Source: Bacteroidaceae bacterium
Lineage (GTDB): Bacteria; Bacteroidota; Bacteroidia; Bacteroidales; Bacteroidaceae
Length of the DNA stretch: 64,000 bases
NCBI GenBank assembly: GCA_017645305.1
Contig: JAGCPD010000005.1
Coordinates: 1-64,000, forward strand
Direction: 5' to 3'
The first letter of the stretch is position 1. Every line of letters begins with the position of its first letter. Of the stretch, positions 1-6,882 are shown one piece after another. Both the position numbers and the translations under genes were made by a program. Below the pieces are notes generated by a model that saw only the letters and a program-made list of their open reading frames with translations, searched no databases and was not told where the DNA came from.

Positions 1-129
1 ACAAAACTGCCGATTTCTACTTGTAAGAACTATTGCACGAACCGCGACTTGAATACCGAAACACACAAAGAGGAAATCCTGAAATTAAACTCTAAATTGC
101 AGGCTATAGGAATCAGTTTTATCCTATAG
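1..129 (+). CDS. C-terminal end of an unidentified protein (truncated by window)
   Basis: Frame 1 is open from the first base to a TAG stop at 127-129, giving 42 residues that end in AIGISFIL. The lysine- and asparagine-rich tail shows no motif I recognise. It is probably the end of a gene that starts outside the window, upstream of the primase-like cassette. It could also be a chance open frame, because only about 130 bases are visible. Confidence 0.4.
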   Translation, partial: TKLPISTCKNYCTNRDLNTETHKEEILKLNSKLQAIGISFIL

Positions 130-166
130 CCTTAGTACAAACCCTAGTACAAGAAAATACTATACT

Positions 167-174
167 TACCTTTG
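167..174 (+). promoter_or_regulatory. Candidate -7 box for the VirE_N/VapE pair
   Basis: TACCTTTG fits the Bacteroidetes -7 consensus TAnnTTTG. I do not see a clear TTG at the expected -33 spacing, so this is tentative. Transcription would begin near 180 and run through two hairpins before the start codon at 287. Confidence 0.35.
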
Positions 175-177
175 GCT

Positions 178-217
178 AGTATTTCCCAAGTGCCTTTGCG
201 TGTTTTTGGGAAATACT
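178..217 (+). repeat. Perfect 12-bp inverted repeat in the leader
   Basis: AGTATTTCCCAA at 178-189 is exactly complementary to TTGGGAAATACT at 206-217, with a 16-base loop. It lies just after the candidate -7 box, so it would form at the very 5' end of the transcript. Confidence 0.6.
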
Positions 218-225
218 CTAATTTC

Positions 226-261
226 GCAGTGCGATTCGTAATGAATTGCGCTGCTTTTTTT
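226..261 (+). terminator. Intrinsic terminator or attenuator before VirE_N gene
   Basis: GCAGTGCGATTC (226-237) can pair with GAATTGCGCTGC (243-254), allowing G-U pairs, and seven T follow. It sits only 25 bases before the start codon at 287. It either ends the upstream gene or attenuates the transcript that starts near 180. Confidence 0.6.
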
Positions 262-286
262 ATTAAATAATTAAATATATAAAGTT

Positions 287-892
287 ATGACAACGAACGA
301 TAAATTTACCTTCTTTGGGAAGGGCGTCTTTAATCAGGAAAAGAGTGAGTGGGTTCTGCGAAAGAAGCCGATGCAGAGCGTTGACATCACCTGGGTGTAT
401 GATTATATTATATCAGATCGTGCGCGCAAGGCGACGGAGGGACTGCGAGCTATGCCCACTACGGCGACTAAAACCGAGAGGGGAAACTTCAAGAAGGCGA
501 ACTTCGAGTATGTGACGTTCTGTGGCATTTTCCCCTACCGCGACGCGAGTAGCTTGGAGATGCGTTCTCCTTACATCTGCCTCGACATCGACGACTTGAG
601 TTCGATGGAAGAGGCGCGCAGGGTACAGCACATGCTTTGCCAGGACCAGTACGTCGAGACGGCGCTTTGCTTCGTTTCGCCGTCTGGACGTGGTGTGAAA
701 TGGGTCGTGGAGCTGCCTGAATGGACACAAGGATTACCCTTCTTGAACCAGTGGTATAAACTACGCAATCATCTTGCCTTTCATTATGGCTTAATAGCCG
801 ACCCGACAGGGAAGGATGTCTGCAGGGCCTGTTTCCTCCCTCACGATGAATTTTGTTATATTAACTCAAAATATCAGGATAATAATCTTTAA
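287..892 (+). CDS. VirE_N / BT4734-like protein, primase-polymerase-like
   Basis: This 201-residue protein resembles the VirE_N (BT4734/BF3469) family that precedes VapE helicases in Bacteroidales mobile elements. The pattern matches the archaeo-eukaryotic primase fold. An acidic D100-x-D102 pair lies in YICLDIDDL, followed by S131-G134-R-G136-K138 in the nucleotide-binding strand and a third motif region near 171-190 with D-P-T-G-K-D and R. It would make primers or fill in DNA during replication of the element, working with the helicase 17 bases downstream. The ATG at 287 is the first in frame after the terminator-like hairpin. The family name is fairly sure. Catalytic activity is inferred from the motifs. 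Confidence 0.75.
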   Translation: MTTNDKFTFFGKGVFNQEKSEWVLRKKPMQSVDITWVYDYIISDRARKATEGLRAMPTTATKTERGNFKKANFEYVTFCGIFPYRDASSLEMRSPYICLDIDDLSSMEEARRVQHMLCQDQYVETALCFVSPSGRGVKWVVELPEWTQGLPFLNQWYKLRNHLAFHYGLIADPTGKDVCRACFLPHDEFCYINSKYQDNNL

Positions 893-909
893 TTTTAAAT
901 GTTTTTACA

Positions 910-2487
910 ATGAAAAGTACTAATGCTTTTTCAGACCTCGAGCATTTGGTGCTCGTGGCTGGTCGAATTAGCGAGGCTGGTCTCGACCTCACCTGTGAGT
1001 ATGACGATTGGGTGAAAATCACTTTTGCTTGTGCTTCGCTTGGCGAAGCGGCTCGGGAGCCTTATCACACCATCTGTAGCCAGTACCCTACGTATCGGCG
1101 CGAGGAGTGCGATGAGAAGTTCAACAACTGCCTTCGTACAGGACGAGGCGATGTAAGGGTGGCAACAGTCTTCCAGATGGCTAAGGATGCAGGCATCGAC
1201 GTCTCTTTACCCAAGGGACGCAGGCCGAAGACTGCTGAACAGAAGGCTGCTGAGGAGAAAGACCGATTCGAGACGATTCGCAAGTGGCTTACGGAGCGTT
1301 TTGAGTTCCGGCTCAACACTATCAGCGAGCAGATTGAGGTGAGGCCTAAAGGTGCTGAAGTTCCATGGCAGGACATGGATGACCGAAGGCTTGACAGCTT
1401 GCTCACTGCGCTTCATGCCGACAAGATTTACGTCTCGAAGGCAAATCTTGAGACCTACATCGGCAGTGAGCTGATTTCGCCTGCCTACAATCCCATTACG
1501 GCATACGCTGAGAGCCTGAAGCCGTGGAATCCCAGGCAGAAAGACTACATCACCTACATGTTCGGGCATCTGGGCTTGGCTGAGAACGAACACCGCGACC
1601 TTCTCCTCGGTATGGCTAAGAAGTGGTACGTGTGGCTGGTGGCTGTGGCTACAGACCAGGAGACGAGTAACCAGATCATGCTCATCCTTTCGGGCGAACA
1701 GGAGGGTACGGGCAAGACTTACTTTGTGGAGAGCTTTCTGCCCCGTCCCCTCAGGCGTTATCTCCACCATGTTGTGGAACTGGCGCGCTACAAGGACAAA
1801 GACGAGCTGCTGGCACTGGCACGAAACATAGTGTGCTTCATCGACGAGATTCAACTCAACGCTACGACGCTCAACAAGCTGAAGAACTTCGTGGGAGGCG
1901 GTGCTGCCACAGCTGTTACAGAACGCACGCATTTCGGGCATTTCGCTGCCCGAAGGAAAGTCCACGCCAGTTGGATATCTACCACCAACAGGGAGGTCTT
2001 CCTACCTGAGAGTTCAGGCGACCGCCGATTCGTGGTCTTGCCGGTTACTCACCGAGGACGCAACTACAAGACACTACCTCAGGAACGTGCCTTTGCTCAG
2101 GCATTCTATCTGGCTACTCATCCAAAGGCTTTCAACCTCGAAATCACGTCCGAAGAGATAGAAAAACTGAAGGAAATCAACCAAAAATACGTGCAGGAAG
2201 ACCTCTGTACAGTCTCGATTCCCACAGTTCTGCGCCATCCTAAGGAAGGAGATCAAGTTCAGGCCATTACAAACGCCGAAATCATCAGCTGGCTTAACTC
2301 CAGATATGGCTCCAATCGTGAGTTTACACCCACGAAAGTCGGCAATGCCATGAAGAAATGCGGCTTCGAGAAACGGAAAACAAACAAAGGCATGCGCTAC
2401 TTCGTGGTTCGCGTCATGATGGACAGCTTGGAGAAAGAATCGAAAGAGATTGCAAATCAAGAACTTAAACCAGAGTTGCCTTTCTGA
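910..2487 (+). CDS. VapE-type helicase (virulence-associated E family) with PriCT-like N-terminus
   Basis: A 525-residue protein. The N-terminal ~100 residues look like a primase C-terminal (PriCT-2-like) helical domain (WVKITFACASLGEAAREPYH). The central part is a VapE-like P-loop ATPase with Walker A around GEQEGTGKT (G266-T-G-K269-T270), Walker B VCFIDEI (D312-E313) and a sensor segment ISTTN. The last ~80 residues resemble a DNA-binding C-terminal domain. Together with the preceding VirE_N protein it forms a split primase-helicase, as found in phage satellites and integrated elements. A nested inverted repeat begins 16 bases after the stop and may be its target. No integrase is visible in this window. 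Confidence 0.8.
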   Translation: MKSTNAFSDLEHLVLVAGRISEAGLDLTCEYDDWVKITFACASLGEAAREPYHTICSQYPTYRREECDEKFNNCLRTGRGDVRVATVFQMAKDAGIDVSLPKGRRPKTAEQKAAEEKDRFETIRKWLTERFEFRLNTISEQIEVRPKGAEVPWQDMDDRRLDSLLTALHADKIYVSKANLETYIGSELISPAYNPITAYAESLKPWNPRQKDYITYMFGHLGLAENEHRDLLLGMAKKWYVWLVAVATDQETSNQIMLILSGEQEGTGKTYFVESFLPRPLRRYLHHVVELARYKDKDELLALARNIVCFIDEIQLNATTLNKLKNFVGGGAATAVTERTHFGHFAARRKVHASWISTTNREVFLPESSGDRRFVVLPVTHRGRNYKTLPQERAFAQAFYLATHPKAFNLEITSEEIEKLKEINQKYVQEDLCTVSIPTVLRHPKEGDQVQAITNAEIISWLNSRYGSNREFTPTKVGNAMKKCGFEKRKTNKGMRYFVVRVMMDSLEKESKEIANQELKPELPF

Positions 2488-2502
2488 CAGAAGTCCGATG
2501 GT

Positions 2503-2622
2503 GAAGAGGTGAACCCTTATATATAACACTTTAGAAAATAAATCCATAAATACCATGTATATGATGCAGGCTGTTTATGGATTTATTGTAGGGAATCTAT
2601 AGAACAAGGGTTCATCCCCTTC
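2503..2622. repeat. Nested inverted repeats downstream of VapE
   Basis: Outer arms at 2503-2518 and 2606-2622 match with one bulge, sharing TGAACCCTT/AAGGGTTCA. Inner arms ATAAATCCATAAA (2538-2550) and its perfect complement (2574-2586) enclose a 23-base loop. The unpaired stretches between outer and inner arms are 19 bases on each side. Its place just after a primase-helicase gene suggests a replication origin or a strong terminator. Confidence 0.6.
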
Positions 2623-2623
2623 A

Positions 2624-2764
2624 CTCGCAGATCTTCTTTGCCAAGTCATTCAGGGCGAGGCACTGGTTGCGGCGGATGGCAAGTCGCTCGTTGTGGTGCT
2701 CCCAGGGGCAAAACTTACTTCAAGAAAAACTTTATGTTTCTGTATAAAATATATTGACTTTTAC
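2624..2764. other. Intergenic stretch with a possible decayed minus-strand gene
   Basis: On the minus strand a 32-codon open stretch (2719 to 2624) reads with coding-like composition (NERLAIRRNQC, ALNDLAKKIC) but has no ATG and is preceded by a stop. It may be a remnant of a small gene. The rest of the stretch shows nothing I can identify. Confidence 0.25.
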
Positions 2765-2795
2765 TTGTATATATGAAATTAATTTAGTATCTTTG
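2765..2795 (+). promoter_or_regulatory. Promoter of the HU-like gene
   Basis: TTG at 2765-2767, 20 bases, then TATCTTTG at 2788-2795 fit the Bacteroidetes TTTG / TAnnTTTG promoter well. Transcription should start near 2801, giving a leader of about 175 bases before the ATG at 2976. Confidence 0.7.
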
Positions 2796-2818
2796 TAATG
2801 GTAAAAGGATTGTTTTTG

Positions 2819-2907
2819 GCACGCGAGTACGGTGGAATACTTTTTGCTCCGCAGAGGAAAAATGCCGGCACCGCAGTGGAGGGAAAATACCTCGCCGTAC
2901 CACGTGC
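2819..2907 (+). ncRNA. Long imperfect hairpin in the HU leader (structured 5' UTR or small RNA)
   Basis: The segment from 2819 (GCACG...TACGGTGG) pairs imperfectly over about 30 bases with the segment ending at 2907 (CCTCGCCGTA...CGTGC). The apex is purine-rich and contains GCCGGC. It lies wholly inside the predicted leader and is richer in G and C than its surroundings. It could be a cis-regulatory leader, an independent small RNA or a protein-binding site. I do not recognise a known riboswitch class. Confidence 0.45.
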
Positions 2908-2975
2908 ATCAGGATGACCCCGGAACCATAGAGATCTTACATATTTTTTTTAACTAAACCTTAATTTTTACAGTT

Positions 2976-3761
2976 ATGCTGAAAGTAAAAGCAAAGGAGA
3001 GACTTCAGAAGGTCGGCAAGTATGCTGGCACGTACCGTTACGTCATGCTGCCCGAGTTGTACTCGTCTCTGAGCCAGGAAAAAGTAATTCGCGAGGCTGC
3101 CTTGAGAAGCGGGGTCAGCGAGGGTATAATGCACGCCTGCTGGGACGCTGCAGGTGAGGTTATCAAGGCCTGGGCCTGTGAGGGTCACAGCATCCCCATG
3201 CCCGGACTGGGTACCATGCGCTTCAGCCTGAGTGCCAACACCGTGTCTGACGTGAACGATGTCAAGGCTTCGCTCATACGCACACGGCGCATCATCTTCA
3301 CGCCGGCAACGGAGCTGAAGGACGAGCTGCGCAACACCAGCATCAACATCACTTGCTATGACCGCGAGGGAAACATCGTAAAGCAGGTGACATCCAGTGA
3401 CCCCGGGACGGTGGAGGATAATAACGCTAACCAAAACGAAAACGAAAACCAGGGCGGGAACCAGAATGGTAACCAAAACCAAAACGAGAACCAAAATCAG
3501 GGTAGTTTGGCAAGTCCTGTCATCAGCGGACAGACTCCCTTCGAGGAGACTACCGAGGTAACCATCACGGGACCTGACGGAGCTGAAATCCGTTACACTA
3601 CGGATGGTAGCACGCCAACCAGTGAGAGTACACTCTACAGTGAGGCTGTCACGCTCTCTGACACCGCAACCGTGAAGGCGATTGCCATCAAGGACGGGCA
3701 GACCAGTGAGGTTGCATCCAAGCTCTTCACAAAGGGGAATGGAGATCCGATTGAAGATTAA
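2976..3761 (+). CDS. HU/IHF-like DNA-binding protein fused to a chitobiase-C-type domain
   Basis: A 261-residue protein. Residues ~1-135 match the HU-like (HU-HIG type) fold of Bacteroidales, with the segment MPGLGTMRFSL and a basic arm TRRIIFTP. Residues ~145-180 are a low-complexity Asn/Gln/Glu linker built from near-repeats of NQNEN. Residues ~185-255 look like the CHB_HEX_C_1 (chitobiase/beta-hexosaminidase C-terminal) fold, with the hallmark GAEIRYTTDGSTPT. There is no signal peptide, so it should be cytoplasmic and bind DNA. The role of a sugar-enzyme-type domain there is unknown. HU proteins accompany VapE cassettes, where they may organise or regulate the element. The linker DNA is a run of short direct repeats and may vary in length between strains. 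Confidence 0.75.
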   Translation: MLKVKAKERLQKVGKYAGTYRYVMLPELYSSLSQEKVIREAALRSGVSEGIMHACWDAAGEVIKAWACEGHSIPMPGLGTMRFSLSANTVSDVNDVKASLIRTRRIIFTPATELKDELRNTSINITCYDREGNIVKQVTSSDPGTVEDNNANQNENENQGGNQNGNQNQNENQNQGSLASPVISGQTPFEETTEVTITGPDGAEIRYTTDGSTPTSESTLYSEAVTLSDTATVKAIAIKDGQTSEVASKLFTKGNGDPIED

Positions 3762-3765
3762 GACG

Positions 3766-3786
3766 GAGGGGCACAGCCCCTCTTCT
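3766..3786 (+). terminator. Intrinsic terminator of the HU-like gene
   Basis: GAGGGGC-ACA-GCCCCTC (3766-3782) forms a perfect seven-pair hairpin and is followed by a T-rich stretch. It starts five bases after the stop codon. Confidence 0.8.
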
Positions 3787-3790
3787 TTAT

Positions 3791-3825
3791 TAATGGACAA
3801 TTGATAATGGAAAATGGATGAATGA
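3791..3825. repeat. 14-bp (2 x 7) direct repeat
   Basis: TAATGGACAATTGA at 3791-3804 is followed by TAATGGAAAATGGA at 3805-3818 and TGAATGA. The period is 14, twice the seven-base period of other boundary repeats in this window. Confidence 0.6.
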
Positions 3826-3865
3826 AAAAAAAGGCAGAAATCATTCACCATATTGAAAATTTCCG

Positions 3866-3873
3866 TAACTTTG
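3866..3873 (+). promoter_or_regulatory. Candidate -7 box of the HAD gene
   Basis: TAACTTTG matches TAnnTTTG about 20-30 bases before the candidate start codons. No well-placed -33 TTG is visible, so support is partial. Confidence 0.45.
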
Positions 3874-3900
3874 TTCGCGCATTAGAAAAGTATGCAAATG

Positions 3901-4527
3901 ATGATAAAGAATATTGCATTTGATTTGGGAGGCGTGGTTGTGGCACTGAACTACGAACAGGCCGTGAAGAGATTTGAAGACATCGGGCTGAAGGACGCAC
4001 GCCGGCACTTGAATTCTTTCAAGCAAACGGGAATCTTCGGCGACTTGGAAACCGGGCTTATCACGCCCGAGGTGTTCCGGCAGCAGCTTAGCCAGATGGT
4101 GGGCAGGAATCTGACCATGCAGGAATGTGCCACTGCCTGGATGGGATATATGGATCATGTGCCAAGACGCAACCTGGAGATGCTTCTTAAACTGAAAGCA
4201 AAAGGCTACAAGGTGTGTCTGCTCTCTAACACCAACCCTTTTATCATGCAATGGGCAGGAAAAGACTTTGACGGTGAGGGACACCCCATCAGCTATTTTT
4301 TTGATGCGCTCTACCTGAGTTACGAGTGTAAGGTGATGAAGCCCAGCGAAGTAATCTTTCAGATGATGCTGCAAGGCCAGAACTCTTTGCCTCAGGAGAC
4401 TCTTTTCATTGATGACGGACAGAGAAATATTGAGACTGCCGCTGCCATGGGTATGCATACGCTCTGCCCCCAAAACAATGAAGACTGGACTGTGGAACTT
4501 GATTCTCGGTTAGCGGTTAGTGGTTAG
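3901..4527 (+). CDS. HAD-family phosphatase (YihX-like subfamily)
   Basis: This is a haloacid dehalogenase-like hydrolase of about 208 residues. Motif I is FDLGGVV, with the nucleophile Asp. Motif II is the LLSNTN segment, the motif III lysine is in VMKPSEVIF, and motif IV is FIDDGQRN, whose two Asp bind Mg. It should dephosphorylate a small cytosolic sugar phosphate or similar compound, but the substrate cannot be read from sequence. I prefer the start MIKNIAFDLGG at 3901. In-frame ATGs at 3892 and 3898 are also possible. The last residues (RLAVSG) and the stop codon are encoded by the tandem heptamer repeat that follows, so the natural C-terminus has probably been replaced or extended by repeat sequence. 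Confidence 0.88.
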   Translation: MIKNIAFDLGGVVVALNYEQAVKRFEDIGLKDARRHLNSFKQTGIFGDLETGLITPEVFRQQLSQMVGRNLTMQECATAWMGYMDHVPRRNLEMLLKLKAKGYKVCLLSNTNPFIMQWAGKDFDGEGHPISYFFDALYLSYECKVMKPSEVIFQMMLQGQNSLPQETLFIDDGQRNIETAAAMGMHTLCPQNNEDWTVELDSRLAVSG

Positions 4528-4548
4528 CGGTTAGCGGTTAGTGGTTAG
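4507..4548. repeat. Six tandem heptamers (YGGTTAG)
   Basis: Six units in the order CGGTTAG, CGGTTAG, TGGTTAG, CGGTTAG, CGGTTAG, TGGTTAG. The stop codon of the HAD gene (4525-4527) lies in the third unit. The complementary heptamer GCTAACC recurs at 19721-19748 and 46843-46870. Confidence 0.95.
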
Positions 4549-4594
4549 CGAAATAATTGTTAATTGCTAAAATAAAAATAATTTTGTTTTTATT

Positions 4595-4624
4595 TTGTAT
4601 TCCGCTCACTTATTCATATCTTTG
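4595..4624 (+). promoter_or_regulatory. Promoter of the fasciclin/discoidin operon
   Basis: TTG at 4595-4597, 19 bases, then TATCTTTG at 4617-4624. The start codon is at 4673, giving a leader of about 45 bases. Confidence 0.7.
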
Positions 4625-4672
4625 TAGCCGTAAATCTAATATTAACAACAAAGACAATAAAAATCTAAATAT

Positions 4673-6850
4673 ATGAAAAAGTTCTTTTTGGCTGCGTTTG
4701 CTGTGATTGTTCTTGCAGGCTGTACGGAGGATATCGACACGTCAGCGAAATACGTTTTTAAGGATAAGACTATTGCCCAGTACCTTGAGGATAAGGAATA
4801 CTACAGTGAGTATGTGCGCTTGCTGGGGCTGGTTCCTGTCAGCGAGATTTCCAAGACAACGGTGAAGCAGCTGCTATCGGCCCGCGGACACTATACCGTC
4901 TTCGCTCCTACTAATGATGCTGTAATGGCATATCTGGATACCCTGTGTGCACAGGGACTGATTACGGAACCTTCGTGGGACGGATTTACCAGCGATGAGG
5001 ACCGCGACAGTATAGAACGCGCTATCGTATATAACAGTATTCTGGACAGCGGTGACCAGCCTGCATACGACATTCTGGACTTCCCCGAGCATGAACACGA
5101 GTTCGGTCTGACGAATATGAACGACCGCAAGCTGCGTGTCTTCTACGGCATTACAGACCCCGACAGCATCTTAATTAACGAAACGGTGGTTATTAACAAG
5201 AAGAACCGCGGCATTATACTTACCAACGGATATATACATCAGGTGGAGGGCGTTATAGCACCCAGCAACGACAGACTGGGCGAATTTATTGCCCATTGGG
5301 CACGTACTCCGTCAAGTGGATACAGTGTTATGGCCAAACTGGTTATGGCTTGCGGACTGGTAGATTCTCTGAATGCTTTCCGCGACGATACGTGGGAGCG
5401 TATGTACCTGTCGGGAGAGGTTGAGGATCTGCGCGAACACACATCATTCCACCAGGTTGGCACCATTCCAATGCACCGCTATTACGGTTTCACGCTTTTT
5501 GTAGAGACAGACCGTCTGTGGGAAGAGGCGCTTGGAAAGCCTGCCGAGGACATTTCTGTTAGCGATGTATGTGATTTCCTGCGCACATCGGGTCTCTTTG
5601 ACTATATTGACGGTACGCTCTATGATGAAGACTACGGCAACAAGATGAATGTACTGAACCAATTTGTTACCTACCATCTGTTGAACCAGCGAATAGGAAG
5701 GGAGAAACTGGTAATACATTACAACGAGCTTGGTTTTAACTATACGCAGAAAACAGCGCCAAGCATCCCCATCATGGATTTTTATCAGACGATGGGCTTG
5801 CCTCGCCTGCTGAAAACCTACGAGAGCCGCGAGAGCAACGGTATCTTCCTGAACAGGTTCCCCGTGCTCAGGAACGGACGCGGACAGTTCAGTCCTTCAC
5901 GCGATAATATCAACGACTATCACGAGAGCGGACAGTTCCCGCAGCTGAAAGGTTCCAGCGCATGGCCGGGCGAGAATCAAGGCGTGCGGGTGCTGACCTA
6001 CACAGAAGCTGGAACCGATGCCAGCAGTATTGTCAACGGTATTGTATATCCTATTGACAACTTCCTGGTTTGTACGGAAAACGTGTGCAACCAAATGTCC
6101 AGCCAGCGCATCCGCATTGATGCAGGTTGTATGATGCCTGAACTGATGAATAACGACATCCGTTCCCATCGCGACTATTATTCGTATGGGGCTACCAATT
6201 GCCGAGGCATACCTACTAACTATCCCTATATCGAGAACATTGAAATCAACGAGGGCACGGACTTCTTCTATCTGCCCGGCTATCTTACCCAGTGGCATAA
6301 CCTGCAGGGCGACGAGTACAATATCATCGGACAGTATGACTTTACGATGAAACTGCCGCCTGTGCCCCGTGCAGGACAGTATGAGATACGCTTTGGCGTT
6401 GCTACCGGTTCCCGCGTCCGTTCAATGGCACAGGTATATTTCGGAACAGACCGCAATATGATGCCTGCAGCAGGTATTCCCATGGACTTGCGTATGGGCG
6501 GCTTATATAAGTACGACGGTAATATCACTACAGATTCGAATGTGGGATGGGAAGAAGACAACGGAGATGAGGAGCACGACGAAGAAGTGACAAAGCGTAT
6601 GCGTACAAAGGGCTTTATGAAGGCTCCCAACTCGTGGACGAACGTATTGGGAGGAAGCAAGACTGTACGGCAGTATGACTATATGACACGCCGTATCGTG
6701 GTAAGTACATACCTGACTCCTTATCAGAACTATTATATCAGGTTCAAGTCTGTATTGGAGGATATGAACAGGGAGTTCTTCATGGACTACTTCGAGTATG
6801 TTGCCAAAGAGGTTTACGACAATCCCGAGGAGCCCGAGGACATTTGGTAA
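4673..6850 (+). CDS. Fasciclin-domain outer-membrane lipoprotein
   Basis: A 725-residue lipoprotein with a clear signal and lipobox LAGC (Cys17). Residues ~35-190 form a fasciclin (FAS1) domain with the hallmark YTVFAPTNDAV. A second, weaker fasciclin-like region lies at ~205-345 (LGEFIAHWA to LNQFVTYHLLNQ). The C-terminal half (~390-720) is a beta-rich region that I do not recognise. FAS1 lipoproteins of Bacteroidetes sit on the cell surface and take part in adhesion or glycan handling. The next gene starts 32 bases downstream and encodes a secreted discoidin-type protein, so the two are probably co-transcribed from the promoter at 4595. No SusC/SusD pair is nearby, although such lipoproteins often accompany one. 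Confidence 0.82.
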   Translation: MKKFFLAAFAVIVLAGCTEDIDTSAKYVFKDKTIAQYLEDKEYYSEYVRLLGLVPVSEISKTTVKQLLSARGHYTVFAPTNDAVMAYLDTLCAQGLITEPSWDGFTSDEDRDSIERAIVYNSILDSGDQPAYDILDFPEHEHEFGLTNMNDRKLRVFYGITDPDSILINETVVINKKNRGIILTNGYIHQVEGVIAPSNDRLGEFIAHWARTPSSGYSVMAKLVMACGLVDSLNAFRDDTWERMYLSGEVEDLREHTSFHQVGTIPMHRYYGFTLFVETDRLWEEALGKPAEDISVSDVCDFLRTSGLFDYIDGTLYDEDYGNKMNVLNQFVTYHLLNQRIGREKLVIHYNELGFNYTQKTAPSIPIMDFYQTMGLPRLLKTYESRESNGIFLNRFPVLRNGRGQFSPSRDNINDYHESGQFPQLKGSSAWPGENQGVRVLTYTEAGTDASSIVNGIVYPIDNFLVCTENVCNQMSSQRIRIDAGCMMPELMNNDIRSHRDYYSYGATNCRGIPTNYPYIENIEINEGTDFFYLPGYLTQWHNLQGDEYNIIGQYDFTMKLPPVPRAGQYEIRFGVATGSRVRSMAQVYFGTDRNMMPAAGIPMDLRMGGLYKYDGNITTDSNVGWEEDNGDEEHDEEVTKRMRTKGFMKAPNSWTNVLGGSKTVRQYDYMTRRIVVSTYLTPYQNYYIRFKSVLEDMNREFFMDYFEYVAKEVYDNPEEPEDIW

Positions 6851-6882
6851 ACATATTTATATTCCGTTAAAAGGATAAATCT

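Noticed and set aside
2798..2917. 39-codon open frame in the HU leader
   Set aside because: Its ATG lies at or before the predicted transcript start, it has no ribosome-binding site, and most of it is a hairpin. Kept only as structured RNA.
1..3761. Calling the whole left end an intact integrated element
   Set aside because: No integrase, attachment-site repeat or packaging gene is visible within the window. Only the replication-like cassette can be supported.
2961..3851. Long minus-strand open frame opposite the HU-like gene
   Set aside because: It is antisense to a well-supported gene, and its N-terminal part reads out a common intergenic repeat (HYQLSIN).
3822..3923. 33-codon frame before the HAD gene
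   Set aside because: It contains the HAD promoter box and overlaps the HAD start, and its sequence has no recognisable features.
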